NCBI GenBank assembly: GCA_920105625.2
Contig: OV050030.1
Location: 143,372,291-143,436,290, forward strand
Direction: 5' to 3'
DNA from: Clusia tigrina
Lineage: Eukaryota; Arthropoda; Insecta; Diptera; Clusiidae
Length of the DNA stretch: 64,000 nucleotides
Part shown: one piece after another, positions 13,418-24,940 of the stretch
Layout of the letters: each line of letters starts with the position of its first letter
How positions within the stretch are numbered: the stretch's first letter is position 1
The notes under the pieces: model-generated
What the model saw: the letters and a program-made list of their open reading frames with translations, nothing else
Database searches by the model: none
Told to the model about the DNA's origin: nothing
Position numbers and translations under genes: made by a program

Positions 13418-13614
13418 TGTGTATCGCCCCGATGGCGATTCGGCCCGATTGCCTCTCGTGACGATTAAAACAAAAACTTTGAGTTAATAGTATAATAAAG
13501 TTTAATATAACATGATCGTTTGTCGACCGCTTTAGTGAGCGTCGGTACGTCCGTCCTGTTCAAAGTCACACACGAGATTGCTTGTTCTTCTATTTTCTGT
13601 ATTCAGTGTTGACA
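13418..13614 (-). repeat. Outer gypsy 3' LTR
   Basis: 197 bp, TG...CA, matching 23729-23956 from CGGCCCGATTGCCTCTCGTG through TGTTGACA. It carries a shortened version of the block next to its left edge. The neighbouring purine run on the minus strand (AAGGGACGGCAAGA) fits a polypurine tract. Confidence 0.85.
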
Positions 13615-13698
13615 TCTTGCCGTCCCTTACGTATCCCCTGTCAGTGTTGCCCTGTCTACCTTTACTCGTATAATCCCTCAATCCCACATTCGGCCATC

Positions 13699-16510
13699 CT
13701 ACTCTTCATTCGCCCCGAATGAACTATTCCACTTTTTCATGAATTCTGCCACTGTCGTTGTTCGTTGTGGTCCTTCTTGTTCGCCTACTTTTTCAACTTC
13801 GAACCTGCCATGTTTCTTTTTAGTTATAATTTTATATGGGCCGAAGAATTTGGTTTTAAATTTCAGACCTGTTCCGAATTGGGTTCTTTTGATTGCCACT
13901 AGGTCTCCTATTTCATACTCAGGTTCTTTCTTGCGGCTCTTATTGTATGACTGACGATTCTCCTGTTGAATTTTGTTTATATTTTCTTGCGCTTCATTTC
14001 TCAATGTGTGTATTTCCATGTTGAACAACTCTAATGTTAATTCGTTTAAATGTTGTTGTATGTCCTGGCTAATGTGTACTCTCATTTCTACCCCTGTCAA
14101 AATTTTGAATGGAGGAATTTTGGTGCTTCTTGGAGCTGTGCTGTTTATAACCTGCTGAACCTTGTCCACATGACTATACCAAACCCTGGGATCGTTGTGG
14201 CACAATTTGGTTAACATTGGAATGATCACTTTGTGCATGCGTTCGACCTGACCGTTCCCTCTAGGTACACCTGTCGCTATGTGTTAAAGTTGTATCCCTT
14301 CTTGGTCACAAAAGTGTTTAAACTTATTGGAAATATAGGCCGTTCCTCTATCACTGACTATACGTCTCGGGTTACCAAAAATCACTGCTTGCTTCTGTAA
14401 TCGTTCAATGACTTCGTCCGTGCCCGTTGACTTCGTAGGATAAAGCCATACAAATTTCGAAAATGTGTCTACTACCACAAAAATATGATTATATTTCTTC
14501 TTCGTTTCTATCATAGGACCTAAATGATCGATGTGATAAGTGCCAAGGGGTTCTTGAGCTTTGTCGACTGGTGTCAACAGTCCCTCTTTTTTTCCTTGTT
14601 TAGCCTCACTCACTATGCACTCTATACACCCTTTTACCACTATTTCAATTTTCTTCTGAATATCCGGGACAAAATAATTGCGTTCTACTAGATCTCTAGT
14701 TTTCTTAATACCAAAATGTCCTTGTCTGTAGGCCAACCGAATGATTTCCTCCTGCATAACTTCTGGTACTACTAACATTCCTTATTCGGGTCTTTTAATA
14801 GTATGCCTCTCTACATATAAAAATCTTCGTATGTACTGTTTTTTAACACCTCAATGATAGCTTTAATCCAATTGTCCGTTGCTTGTGCCTCTTTTGATCT
14901 GAACTTTAGTGAGTCTTCGATTAACAAACAATGTACTCTGCTTAAAGCATCAACATGTTTCATCTGCGCTCCTGATCTGTGCTCGATTTCATAAACATAA
15001 TCTTGTAAATACATCGCCCAACGTGCTACTCGAACTGGAACCTCACTTTTCCTCATTGTCATCGTGAATGCGTTACAGTCTATGCAATTTTGAGCTTCGT
15101 TCCTAGCAAATATACTCGCCATTTTTTCAACGCGTTTATAATTACTAGTACTTCTAACTCGTATGCACGGTATTTTTCCTCAGTGTCCGTTGTTTTCCTA
15201 CTCATGTACTGTACGGGGTGAAATAACTGGTCTTCACTGTCCTTCTGCATCAAGACGGCTCCATACCCGTGGTTAGAGGCATCTGTATAGACTTCTGTTT
15301 GGGCGTTAGGTTTGAACAGTTTCAAAATTAGTGAATTTACTAGTTTACTTTTCAATTCCTCAATCGCTAGACATTGTTCTTCGTTAAGAACAAACGGTTA
15401 AGTTTTGTTCGTCGATCTGACGCTTTTCAACAAGTTCTTTCACAAATCGCCTAAGGTATGATGTTAACCCCAAAAATCTTTCCAATGATTTCTTTGTCTG
15501 CGGTTTAGGAAAATCTTGAACCGCCTTAATTTTGTCATCTGAAACTGAAATAGTTCCATTTGTGATAACAAAACCTAAAAACTTTATGAATTCTTTCAAA
15601 AATTGACATTTCTTCCATTTAATTCGAAAACCTGCTTTCTTTGCTGCTTCCAAGAATGTTTTCAATCTTACTATACCTTCTTCTACAGTTGCCGAAAGAA
15701 TTACTATGTCGTCCATGTAAACTTTTACTATTCCTCTCTGTACCAGCTCCCTTAATATTGTCTCAACGTATCGACAGAAAACTGCAGGTGAATTTGAAAT
15801 TCAAAAGGAACATGGGTAAATTCATATTGACCATTATGAGTGACGAACGACGTAAACTTCCTTGACTCTGGTTCAATTGGTACGTGAAAAAATCCGTTCC
15901 TAAGATCTAATGTCGTAAAGACTCTAGCCATTTGAAGCCCTTCCAAAACATCGTCTATCAGAGTCATTGGGAATCGGTCTCTAACAATTCTTTCATTTAG
16001 TTTCCTGTAGTCACAACAAAATCTCTTAGACCCGTCCTTTTTATTAACTAACACCACTGGTGAGGCATAATCTGAAAAACTTGGAACTATTATGCCTTCA
16101 TCCAACCAATCCTGCACTTGTTTTTCAATGAAGCACTTGTCTGCATATGAAGTCCTACGCGGATGCTGTTAAACTGGGGTATCATCTTCTAGTAAGATTT
16201 TCATTGTGACTGGAGATTCTATCGTTTTCTTGGGTTTGTAAGTATCTATCATATGTCTAACTTTCTCTATCTGTTCTGACTGTAGGTGCACCAACGGTAT
16301 ATCCTCACTTATTGATACCGTTTCAACCTCGTTCGCGCAGAGTACCTTGAACTCTTTCAAAAATTCTTTCTCTTTCTCTTTTGTTTTTTCTAGAAATGTC
16401 ACCTCGTTCTTTTTAAACAGTATACTCGTATCTACCTGCTCCAATATATCGCTCCCTAACAACGCTGGATAATCAAATTCACTTTCCTTTACTACGTTAA
16501 AGTTTACTTG
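13699..16510 (-). pseudogene. Outer gypsy pol (protease end, RT, RNase H, integrase)
   Basis: Several minus-strand frames, broken by frameshifts, together cover pol. In order: the segment after protease (16462-16169), RT with KKDGSKRFCCDYRKLNE (about 16050) and a MDDIV motif at 15716, RNase H with VYTDASNHGYGAVLM (about 15300), integrase zinc region (about 14760-14650), integrase core with HIDHLGPM and SDRGTAYISNKF (14530-14310), and integrase C-terminus (14238-13699). No full-length polyprotein can be read. Confidence 0.85.
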
Positions 16511-16535
16511 AAAGCTTAACCCGTCTGCTATATTA

Positions 16536-17251
16536 TTAACCTATTTTAGTAAGTTGTCCCTCACCTATACCTTTCAGCATTATAATTTCCTCTTTCAATC
16601 CCTTTCTATTTATTTTCGCAAACGTGTCTTCCCTCATCAAACTTAAGTCGCAGCCTGAATCAATTAACGCTGGAAATATTTGATCAGCTGCACAAATGTG
16701 CTTGAAGATCGCCTTTGATCTATCTTTATCGGTTCTAATCATTGTTTCACCTACGTTCGCCCTATCTTTCTTAACAACATGCCTTTCTATTTGTGTTGGA
16801 CACTGTCTAGCTATATGTCCTTCCTTCTGGCACTTGTAGCAAGTTATACTCTTTTTACATTCTCTCGCTATATGCCCGTTTCCTTGATATTTGAAGCATT
16901 TTCTTTCTATTGCTTTCTGTGCTTCTTCTTTTATTTTTGGTTGATTGTGCTGACTGAATTCGCAATGATGGTATTCTGACGTTCGCGGTGGAGGTATTCG
17001 ACCTTTGATCTTATCGTACAACTCAATCTGTTTTTTCAGGTCCTTCAGATTTCTTGCTGCATATAAAACTGTCTTATTGCTCCTCGAATCTGGTATCCCC
17101 TCTACAAAATATTGGATGATACTCTGTTCGTCTATTTCAACCGGTTTGCCTATTTCTATAATGGCATACAGATATTCCATTAAAGATTCATTTCGCTTTT
17201 TGTTCCTGTTTCTGAGTATTCTATGTATTTCTGCAGCACACATCTCCCTAC
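16536..17251 (-). pseudogene. Outer gypsy gag 3' part and protease start
   Basis: Continuation of the gag frame split by the inner gypsy at 17251/22259. It contains capsid-like sequence, two CCHC zinc knuckles (CFKYQGNGHIAREC, with Gln in place of the second Cys, and CYKCQKEGHIARQC) at about 16890-16800, and the protease active-site region ALIDSGCDLSLM (about 16675-16640). It stops at 16536. Confidence 0.85.
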
Positions 17252-17485
17252 TGTAATGAAACATCACCCTGTAAGGCCAAAACCTAGTTCGACTTGCAAC
17301 GTTTGACTGGAAAGGCAGCCATATTTATAGTCAGTCTTCGCCCAACGTTAACGCAGTCAGCACGAAATGTGGAGTTTATTTCAATTTTATTTTGACATTG
17401 TTAATTTGTATTCTATATTGCATTTAATTTGTTAATTTGAAAACCAATTAATATAAACTGGATTAAAAAATATATTGCGTTTTCA
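17252..17485 (+). repeat. Inner gypsy 5' LTR
   Basis: TGTAATGAAACATCACC...GCGTTTTCA, 234 bp; the near-identical partner is at 22024-22258. Confidence 0.93.
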
Positions 17486-17988
17486 GTTCAGAAGTGGGAT
17501 GAATTTAAATTATTTAACTAATTAAAATGAGCAAGACCAAGGAAACGCTTTGAAAAAAAGGAAAAAGCCTGTAGAAAGAGTGTGAAAATCACGTGAGCTA
17601 GAACGAGAAGCAGGACAGCATGCTCTATGTATACATGCAAAAATTAAGCACTAAAAAAACAGTAGCAACAGCGTCAACTAGAACACAACGATAAACGGCA
17701 AATCATTTTTCATCTGTCTTTCTACGATCCATTCCGACAACACAAACAAACGAAACAAAATAACGAAAAAGAGCCAACGTCAAACGAAATAATCAGCGTG
17801 TAATTTGCAACGAGTAAGGGAAGAAGTAGGAGACATATCGAATGTCAACGAAGGCAAGCAAAATAGAAACGATTATTAGCGGAACGAAACGAAATTAGCG
17901 AGTTTTGAATGTCAAAATAAAAACAAAACGTCAAACGATTTAACGATAAACGAATGAATTAAAATAAAAACTTCAACAAATAACAACG

Positions 17989-20900
17989 ATGCCGAAAGTG
18001 AGCGAATTAAAAATTGATCAGCTAAAAGTCATCCTACGTGAAAAAGGATTAACTGCGTCTGGAAGCCGACCAGAATTGGAACTACGTTTAATGGAAAACA
18101 TCGGTACTGATGAAATTGAGGCTCCAACGGTCTTGCATTCTGGTTTGCAGGAGCAAATCAATGATCTTCGCGGTATGATGCAAACTATCGTTGGCATGCT
18201 TCAGCAGAACAGACAGCAAGAAGTTGTCACAAATGTGTTGCAGTTAGATGGGAATAATCAGCGCACGAACGAAAATGTTAGTCAAGTCGTTACTCCATCA
18301 GTTTCTACAGATGCAGATGCACGTAGTTTTTATACAGTAAAAGAAATATCAGATATGATTCCAGAGTTTGATCCATCTAATACGCAATCACTAACAGTTC
18401 AGCAGATTATTGGTCGTGTTGGTAGTGTTATGAGCGCTTATCAACTAAATGAAAAATGTGTGTTACTAGCGGTTTATGGTCGTCTAAAAGGTGTAGCTCG
18501 TGTCTGGTTGGATGCACTGCCTACTGTCCACACTAGATGGGATGATTTTTCTGCGCAATTGGAAAATGAATTCAATTTTTTTTATGATGAAGCACAAGTG
18601 CATCGTATTATGAACGAATCTGTACGCAAAACAAGTGAACGTATATCTGATTATTGTTTTAGGATTTATGCTCTTGGCAAGCGTTTTAAGCTGAATGAAG
18701 CTGCTATCATTAAGTATACGAGGCAGGGGTTGAACCATCGTGATTTACAAATTGCTATAGCAGCGCAAAGATTTGATAGTGCGAAACAAATGCGCGAAAC
18801 AATTGAAGAATGGCTAACGAATCGTGTCAGAAATACCAATTTTAAACAAAATATTGAAATTAAATCCAATTTTAAGAATGTATCGCGTCCGCAGGCTGAT
18901 GAAAGCAAAAAAATTGTATGTTACAATTGCAATGAGATAGGTCATATATCGAGCAATTGTAAAAAAGAGCAGAGGCGTTCAAGATGTGCTGATTGTGGTA
19001 AGGTTCACAAGCGAGAGGAGCCGGTTAACTGTGGTCGTAAGCAGTCTACTTATAATGCTCGAAAAGCTGACATGACGAAAAATGAAAAATGTTTTGTTAA
19101 GCAAATTAATGTAAATGGTAAAATATTTCAAGCGTTAATCGACACTGGTAGTGAGTGCAGCTTAGTTCGTAAGTCAGTCGCGGATATATTAAGTATCAAA
19201 CGGGAAGGGTGTTGTACACATTTAAATGGGATAAGCGGAGGCAGGTACATGATGCGAGAGATGTGCATGCTCGAGATAGTAATTGGTGATGCAAAAATAA
19301 GTACGTTGGTATATATTGTTGATGATAACATGTTGGAAACTGATTTTCTACTGGGTCAAGATGTGATAGCGCGTAAAGGCTTGATGTTTAAAGTGGAAAA
19401 TGGTCAATCAGAATTTGAAGCAGGGTGTCGCAATAATGGTGCGTTGCCTGATGACAATTATTTTACTAAATTAACGAATAATGTAAGTAATGAAGATCAG
19501 CGTCTTAAACTTCAAGCGTTATTGGAAAATTTTAACGATGTGTTCTCAGACGGTCTTATTGGTATTGGTAAGTCACACCTTATTGAAATGCAAATTGTTT
19601 TAAAATCAAAAAAAGTTATTGCGCAAGTACCATATCGAGTGCCGGCTCCAAAGCAAATGATTATAAGGCAAATGATTAAATATCTTGAAGATAATGACAT
19701 TATCACAAAATCAACATCGGAATTCGCGAGTCCTATTGTTTTAGTCAAAAAGAAAGACGGCAGCGACAGATTATGCGTAGATTATCGTCGCTTAAATATG
19801 ATTGTTGAAAAAGAGAATTTTCCTGTACCAAATATTGAGGAGCAGCTGCATCAAGCCAAGCAATATAAATTTTTTACCGTACTTGATTTGAATAGTGGGT
19901 ATTACCAAATCCCAATTGCACCTGAGAGCTGCAAATACACAGCATTTATTACCCCTGACGGCTTGTACGAATTCAAGCGCATGCCATTTGGGTTAAAAAA
20001 TGCGCCCATTGTTTTTCAACGCTTAATGGCAAAAGTTAAGGAACAAGTTTACGAAAACGATCTTATGATATACATGGATGATATTTTAATTGGAAGTCAA
20101 ACGTTTGAGGAAATGTTAGAGAAGTTAAATCGAGTTTTAACAGCTGTACGTAATGCGGGTCTCACGCTTAATATGAAAAAGTGTGAATTTATAAAACGAA
20201 CCATAACATTCCTTGGCCACGAATTGACACCAGAAGGAATTTTGCCAGGTAAAATCAAAACGCAGGCTGTAAATAATTTTCCCACACCAACTAGTGTGGC
20301 AGATATACGCAGATTTTTAAGCTTAAGTGGGTATTTCCGTAAATTTGTCCCCGGATACGCCGTCATTTCGGAACCATTACGCAAACTTTTACGAAAAAAC
20401 CAAAAATTTGAGTGGACAAAGGCACAAGAAGTCGCATTTGAGCAATTGAAAGCTAAGTTAGTATCTCGACCAGTTTTAGTGGCATATCGTTTAGATGCTG
20501 AGCATGAGTTGCACACAGATGCAAGTGCACTAGGCTTGGCAGGCGTATTAATGCAGCGTGAAAAAGATGATGTTAAACCGATTGCGTATTACAGTAGAGC
20601 GACAAGCGCTGATGAGCAAAAATTTCACAGTTATGAGCTCGAGACTCTGGCTGTTGTAGAGTGCCTCGAACGTTTCCGATACTATATATATGGTAAAAAA
20701 ATTAAAGTCAAAACAGACTGTAGCGCACTTAGGACGACAATGCAAAAGAAAGAGCTTATACCTCGAATCGCTAGATGGTGGCTAAAGATACAGGACTATG
20801 ACATTGAAATAGAACATAGATCGGGTAATAATATGCAGCATGTCGATGGTCTAAGCCGAAATCCATACGAAGAAGCACAAACAGTTGAAGTTGCAGATTT

Positions 20901-21312
20901 GCGTACCGATAAAGCGATAATAAATAAAGATGACTGGCTTTTTAGTATGCAACTTCAGGATCATCGCTTAGTTGACATAGTAAACAAACTCAAAACAAAC
21001 AGTGACATGCAAGACAAAGCGTATGTACTACAGCACGGAAGATTTTTGCGAAAAGTTGACGACAAACTTCTTTGGGTTGTCCCACGCGCACTACGACATA
21101 AAGTTGTTCAAGATTGTCATACACAAGCAGGACACATGGGTGTCGAAAAAACGTTGGAACGTTTGAATGCTTATATGTGGTTCCGACGAATGCGCAACTT
21201 CGTTAAACAGTTCATTTTATCCTGTATAGACTGTGCCTATAATAAACGTAGAGGTGGAAAAACTGAAATACAGTATCATTATGATGATACTATCATTATG
21301 ATGATCTCGTGA
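17989..21312 (+). CDS. Inner gypsy Gag-Pol polyprotein, integrase truncated
   Basis: A single frame of 1107 codons carries gag and pol without a frameshift between them. Residues about 1-36 resemble a SAP domain (LKIDQLKVILREKGLTASG). A zinc knuckle CYNCNEIGHISSNC is at about 312-325, the protease site ALIDTGSECSLV near 385, RT at about 560-740 with YMDDIL at 693, RNase H at about 835-950 (HTDASALGLAGVLM), and the HHCC zinc region of integrase near 1040-1085. The frame ends at 21312 after a junction inside integrase: roughly the first two thirds of the DDE core are missing. Confidence 0.92.
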   Translation: MPKVSELKIDQLKVILREKGLTASGSRPELELRLMENIGTDEIEAPTVLHSGLQEQINDLRGMMQTIVGMLQQNRQQEVVTNVLQLDGNNQRTNENVSQVVTPSVSTDADARSFYTVKEISDMIPEFDPSNTQSLTVQQIIGRVGSVMSAYQLNEKCVLLAVYGRLKGVARVWLDALPTVHTRWDDFSAQLENEFNFFYDEAQVHRIMNESVRKTSERISDYCFRIYALGKRFKLNEAAIIKYTRQGLNHRDLQIAIAAQRFDSAKQMRETIEEWLTNRVRNTNFKQNIEIKSNFKNVSRPQADESKKIVCYNCNEIGHISSNCKKEQRRSRCADCGKVHKREEPVNCGRKQSTYNARKADMTKNEKCFVKQINVNGKIFQALIDTGSECSLVRKSVADILSIKREGCCTHLNGISGGRYMMREMCMLEIVIGDAKISTLVYIVDDNMLETDFLLGQDVIARKGLMFKVENGQSEFEAGCRNNGALPDDNYFTKLTNNVSNEDQRLKLQALLENFNDVFSDGLIGIGKSHLIEMQIVLKSKKVIAQVPYRVPAPKQMIIRQMIKYLEDNDIITKSTSEFASPIVLVKKKDGSDRLCVDYRRLNMIVEKENFPVPNIEEQLHQAKQYKFFTVLDLNSGYYQIPIAPESCKYTAFITPDGLYEFKRMPFGLKNAPIVFQRLMAKVKEQVYENDLMIYMDDILIGSQTFEEMLEKLNRVLTAVRNAGLTLNMKKCEFIKRTITFLGHELTPEGILPGKIKTQAVNNFPTPTSVADIRRFLSLSGYFRKFVPGYAVISEPLRKLLRKNQKFEWTKAQEVAFEQLKAKLVSRPVLVAYRLDAEHELHTDASALGLAGVLMQREKDDVKPIAYYSRATSADEQKFHSYELETLAVVECLERFRYYIYGKKIKVKTDCSALRTTMQKKELIPRIARWWLKIQDYDIEIEHRSGNNMQHVDGLSRNPYEEAQTVEVADLRTDKAIINKDDWLFSMQLQDHRLVDIVNKLKTNSDMQDKAYVLQHGRFLRKVDDKLLWVVPRALRHKVVQDCHTQAGHMGVEKTLERLNAYMWFRRMRNFVKQFILSCIDCAYNKRRGGKTEIQYHYDDTIIMMIS

Positions 21313-22078
21313 ATTTGAAAAGTACTGCTTCGAACACGACATAAAACACATTCTGAATGCAGTGCGTACACCGAGGGCAAATGGTCAGGCAGAAAGGATG
21401 AACCGCACAATTTTGTCTATGTTGTTGCCAATGAATTCTAATGATAAGAAATGGGACGAAAACATACGATGTGTACAGTGGGGCATAAACACAATGACGA
21501 ATAGCGCAACAGGTTGCACACCTCATAAACTTTTGTATGGCTATAAACCACGCGATATTTTACGGAATCGAATCATTTTAAATCTACAAGCAAATGATGA
21601 AGCATTAGATGACAGACAGCTAACAGATCTTCGTGAAGCAGCAGCGAAAAGAATCAATGAAAAACGAGCAGCGGCGAAATCTTCCTTTGACGCTAAACAT
21701 GCAGCTCCGCACTCTTTTCAAGAAGGTGACTTAGTCCTAGCTGAAAACGACCCATCAAGCACTGGTACATCAAGGAAACTCGAGCCACGATATAAAGGTC
21801 CTTTTGTAGTGACTAAAGTCCTAGATCGCGATCGATATCTAATTGAAGATTTGCCTCAAACACGACGAACCCGAAAGCATTATTCTTCTGTTTACGCATT
21901 CGACAAGTTAAAGCGCTGGTGTCAGTTACCAAAAGACGATGACGACGACGACGATGACGAAGAAGGGATCTGCAACGACAACGAGTTGAGCGAGGTCACT
22001 CAAGAAGATCAAGAAAGGCCGACTGTAATGAAACATCACCCTGTAAGGCCAAAGCCTAGTTCGACTTGCAACGTTTGA
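21313..22078 (+). pseudogene. Inner gypsy integrase C-terminal part
   Basis: Downstream of the internal deletion the reading resumes with EFEKYCFEHDIKHILNAVR and then TPRANGQAERMNRTI, containing the catalytic Glu region (GQAER). The C-terminal SH3-like integrase domain follows (GDLVLAEND...KYKGPFVVTKVLDRD, about 21730-21830) with an acidic tail (Asp run near 21940). It ends at 22078, about 55 bp into the 3' LTR. Separated from the upstream part by a stop and the lost core segment. Confidence 0.85.
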
Positions 22079-22258
22079 CTGGAAAGGCAGACATATTTAT
22101 AGTCAGTCTTCGCCCAACGTTAACGCAGTCAGCACGAAATGTGGAGTTTATTTCAATTTTATTTTGACATTGTTAATTTGTATTCTATATTGCATTTAAT
22201 TTGTTAATTTGAAAACCAATTAATATAAACTGGATTAAAAAAATATATTGCGTTTTCA
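22024..22258 (+). repeat. Inner gypsy 3' LTR
   Basis: 235 bp, TG...CA. Overlaps the last codons of the polyprotein and is followed by the duplicated CTAC. Confidence 0.93.
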
Positions 22259-22710
22259 CTACCAAATTCTTCTTTCCGTGCTCTTATTAAGCTACTCCAA
22301 TTGTTCACTCCTCGCAATCCTCTAATGAACAGCTTCGCTGCGTTTTTTAATAGTTGTTTTGCGTAGACGAATTTTTGTAATTCGCTCCAGCCAACTGTAT
22401 CCGCTACATTTCCAAATTCGATAATCCAACTATTGATATCCTGCGCTTCTGTCCCTGAAAACGTACTCAAACTATCCTCTACATCCCGCAAAGTGAACAT
22501 TGGTCTTTGTATTTTATGATGAATCAGTGGGGTCACGTCCTGGTACACGTCTGCGTTAGATTCCTCTTCACTTTCCGCTTCTATCAGACCTAAATGTGTC
22601 AGTATCCTATTCTGCAACTGTTTCTTTCTGCCATTTATCCCTAGACCTACTGCCCTCAACTGAGTCTTCAGTTCTTCCACTGTCATTGCCAGTATTGTGT
22701 TTGCGTCCAT
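22259..22710 (-). pseudogene. Outer gypsy gag 5' part with SAP-like domain
   Basis: Begins with MDANTILAMTVEELKTQLRA at 22710, a SAP-like N-terminus (residues about 8-42, ILTHLGL end), then an acidic linker and capsid-like sequence (FSGTEAQDINSWIIEFGNVA). The frame is cut at the inner gypsy insertion and continues at 17251. The leader (22711-23728) lies upstream. Confidence 0.85.
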
Positions 22711-23728
22711 GTCTAACGTCTCTTAATACTACGTATACAAAATGACTTAATGCTATACAATATTTTCTTAGAATAAACTTAAAACGATTCTCTTAAATAA
22801 TGACAATAAAAATTTGTTTGATTTCTTAAGTTTTAGTTTAACTTTCTTTTTCAGTTTAAATTTAATTGACTTCTTTATTTTTTTAATTTCTTTTACTTCT
22901 TCACTTCATTTTTGTTTCTCTTTACTTAGAATAAAAATTACTTTCTTTGAGTCTTCTTCTTAATTTCGCTCAATTTACATGTATTCACTCTACATACTAG
23001 TTGCTATGTTTTTGAGTTCCAGATTCTACTCGCTGTTACTTTACTTGTTCTGCTGCCGCTGCTTCTACTCGTTGCTCTGCTGCTGCTGCTTCTGTTCGTT
23101 GTTCTTCTGTCACTGCTTTTACTCGTTGCTCTGCTGCCGCTGTATTTACTCGCTGTTTCGCTGCCGCCTCTCCACTTCGAACAGTTTTTCAACCGATCAC
23201 TCCGACTCGCCAAAATACAAAACTTGTAGCACACATCTACAAGTACACCGCTTCAGCTTCTCGAACAGTTACTTTACCGTTCGCTCATATGTGTACCCTT
23301 TCGTCGTCGCTATCACCGTTTCGCTGCTTTGTTTCTGCTCACTCTTATGGACAGTTAGCCATACATACACACTGCTTTGTGTCGTCTTTAACTTCCCCTC
23401 GCTTTTGCTCGAAACAACGCAAGCCACTCGTATGTACACACAGAAATACCAAATTAACTGTCTATACATACACTACTGCAACACTTTACCCGCTATGTTC
23501 TTGATGCTGGTGTTGTGATTAGGCTGTTAGTGCAGCCGTCCTCAACCTTCTCTTCTGCGTCTCGCTCGCTTAGCTCGTAAAAATATGTGCCGGCATGCAG
23601 AAAAGCAAGAACTCAAAACTTCGAAGAACGAACAAAAATCAACGCAGCTCGTTCTCACACATAAGCCAAAAATGTCCACGTTCTATGACTCCAGCGATGT
23701 AGCGTCTGTCGCCACTTCTGACACCAAA
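22711..23728 (-). other. Outer gypsy leader region with 27-bp tandem repeats
   Basis: About 1 kb between the primer-binding site and gag. At 23049-23170 (minus) an imperfect 27-bp unit (AGCAACGAGTAAAAGCAGTGA-like) repeats about four times. Open frames here are repeat artefacts (Ser/Arg-rich on minus, Leu/Cys-rich on plus). The remainder shows no gene. Confidence 0.6.
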
Positions 23729-23956
23729 TGTGGGGTGGAATTGATATCACCCCAATGGTGATTCAGGCAGAGTGAGACGTCTCGGCCCGATTGCCTCTCG
23801 TGACGAATAAAACAAAAACTTTGATTTAATAGTATACTAAAGTTTAATATAACATGATCGTTTGTCGACCGCATTAGTGAGCGTCGGTACGTCCGTCCTG
23901 TTCAAAGTCACACACGAGATTGCTTGTTCTTCTATTTTCTGTATTCAATGTTGACA
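23729..23956 (-). repeat. Outer gypsy 5' LTR
   Basis: 228 bp on the plus strand TGTGGGG...GTTGACA, adjacent to the primer-binding site complement TTCTGACACCA. Longer than its partner at 13418-13614 by one block. Confidence 0.85.
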
Positions 23957-24026
23957 TCTTCCTCATAGGCCTCATAATTATATAAATATATATAGTAAAC
24001 CAAAAATCTATTTTTTCAATCTGAGA

Positions 24027-24410
24027 ATGGCCGCTGATAAGTTTGGACACTATTCTAAGCAAAAACATAATGTACGAGTATATGATCTGAAAAGAAAACA
24101 TATTTCAAAAATATTTGGATTCACTTTGGATAAAGGGAAGAATTTGAACCTTGATTAGAAACGAATTAGACATGTTGTGAAGCCGTTGGAAGAAGACGAT
24201 GCTGCAACAAAATCATTTGTACATCTCAAAGTCCTTCAGCTATCTCAAGTTTTACTCACAACTATAAAGAAATCGAACAAGGATATATTAAATAAAATTC
24301 CTGCTAAATATGAACTCATTGATGATATTAATGTTAAAACAGAAACTTCTCTAAAATTATATGTGGATAATGTTTTCGGTTCTCAAGGAAAATATATGGA
24401 GAGAGAATAA
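24027..24410 (+). pseudogene. Polinton-1 protein with DAVTK-like motif
   Basis: Begins MAADKFGHYSKQKHNVRVYD and contains HVVKPLEEDDAATKSFV (about 24175-24220), the pattern also seen at the start of the integrase-side frame in Polinton-2 (SEASDVNDAVTKSYL). Function unknown; the motif recurs in Polinton proteins encoded beside integrase. One in-frame TAG lies near 24157. Confidence 0.6.
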
Positions 24411-24539
24411 TATTTCTCATTAAATAAAAAAAAAATGAAAAAATAACAATTAAAACAGATCCAAAAATAAGAGGGTTAGTTAAAGACGATGAGTAAGAAA
24501 AGTTTAGTAGATAAACTGCACAAACAGATTCATAAAAAC

Positions 24540-24890
24540 TTTTCACGAAATAACAAAGGGTATAGATGATCTAAGGGAAGCGGATTTAGTGAATACAATA
24601 GTGGTCACCGCTTCCATCTTGCAATTATAGATACATTTTCAAAATTTGCATGGGCTACATCTCTTAAAACGAAAAATGCTTCTTTAACAATAAGAAAAAT
24701 GTGAGATAATATCATAAAGGTGGATTTTATGAACATGCGCTACTGAAAACCAGATACCGTCATTCTGATATGATTGAAATAATTAAGAAAACTAAAGGTA
24801 ATAAAATTTATATTAAATTATTAGGTTTTTCAAGCAAACACAATTATTGGATTAATAGGAATAAAATATTAAAATTAATAATAAAAAATA
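24540..24890 (+). pseudogene. Polinton-1 integrase and chromodomain remnant
   Basis: 24605-24690 in one frame reads GHRFHLAIIDTFSKFAWATS, the start of a retroviral-type integrase core with its first catalytic Asp. Most of the core is deleted. Near 24780-24860 a stretch GNKIYIKLLGFSSKHNYWI resembles the chromodomain that ends Polinton integrases (compare 48690-48832). Multiple frameshifts. Confidence 0.65.
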
Positions 24891-24940
24891 TATAATATAA
24901 ACAATATTATTTTTAGTTCATTTAAACACTATCACTCAAG

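Larger units (their letters stand above)
17252..22258 (+). mobile_element. Inner Ty3/gypsy retrotransposon, TSD CTAC
   Basis: Plus-strand element of 5007 bp inserted in the gag of the outer gypsy. LTRs at 17252-17485 (234 bp) and 22024-22258 (235 bp) differ by two substitutions and one base of a poly-A run, so the insertion is young. CTAC flanks both ends (17248-17251 and 22259-22262), the 4-bp duplication expected for gypsy. Sequence after the 5' LTR is GTTCAGAAGTGGGA. It holds one long gag-pol frame but has lost part of the integrase core, so it is probably not autonomous. Confidence 0.93.
13418..23956 (-). mobile_element. Outer Ty3/gypsy retrotransposon, decayed
   Basis: Minus-strand element: 5' LTR at 23729-23956, primer-binding site TGGTGTCAGAAGTGGCGA (complement just left of 23729), leader, gag (22710 down, interrupted by the inner gypsy), protease, RT, RNase H, integrase, and 3' LTR at 13418-13614. 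Without the inner insertion it is about 5.5 kb. The LTRs differ by a block deletion of about 30 bp near their 3' ends, and the flanks (CAAA left, TCTT right) do not form a target duplication although both LTR ends are intact. The left flank is polymerase sequence and the right flank is integrase-side Polinton sequence, which suggests a recombinant of two copies. Confidence 0.85.

Noticed and set aside
18484..20745. Minus-strand open frames of 65-139 codons
   Set aside because: Antisense shadows of the inner gypsy polyprotein, which has clear domains on the plus strand.
22979..23518. 179-codon open frame, Leu/Cys-rich
   Set aside because: It lies in the gypsy leader, antisense to the element, and is created by a 27-bp tandem repeat.
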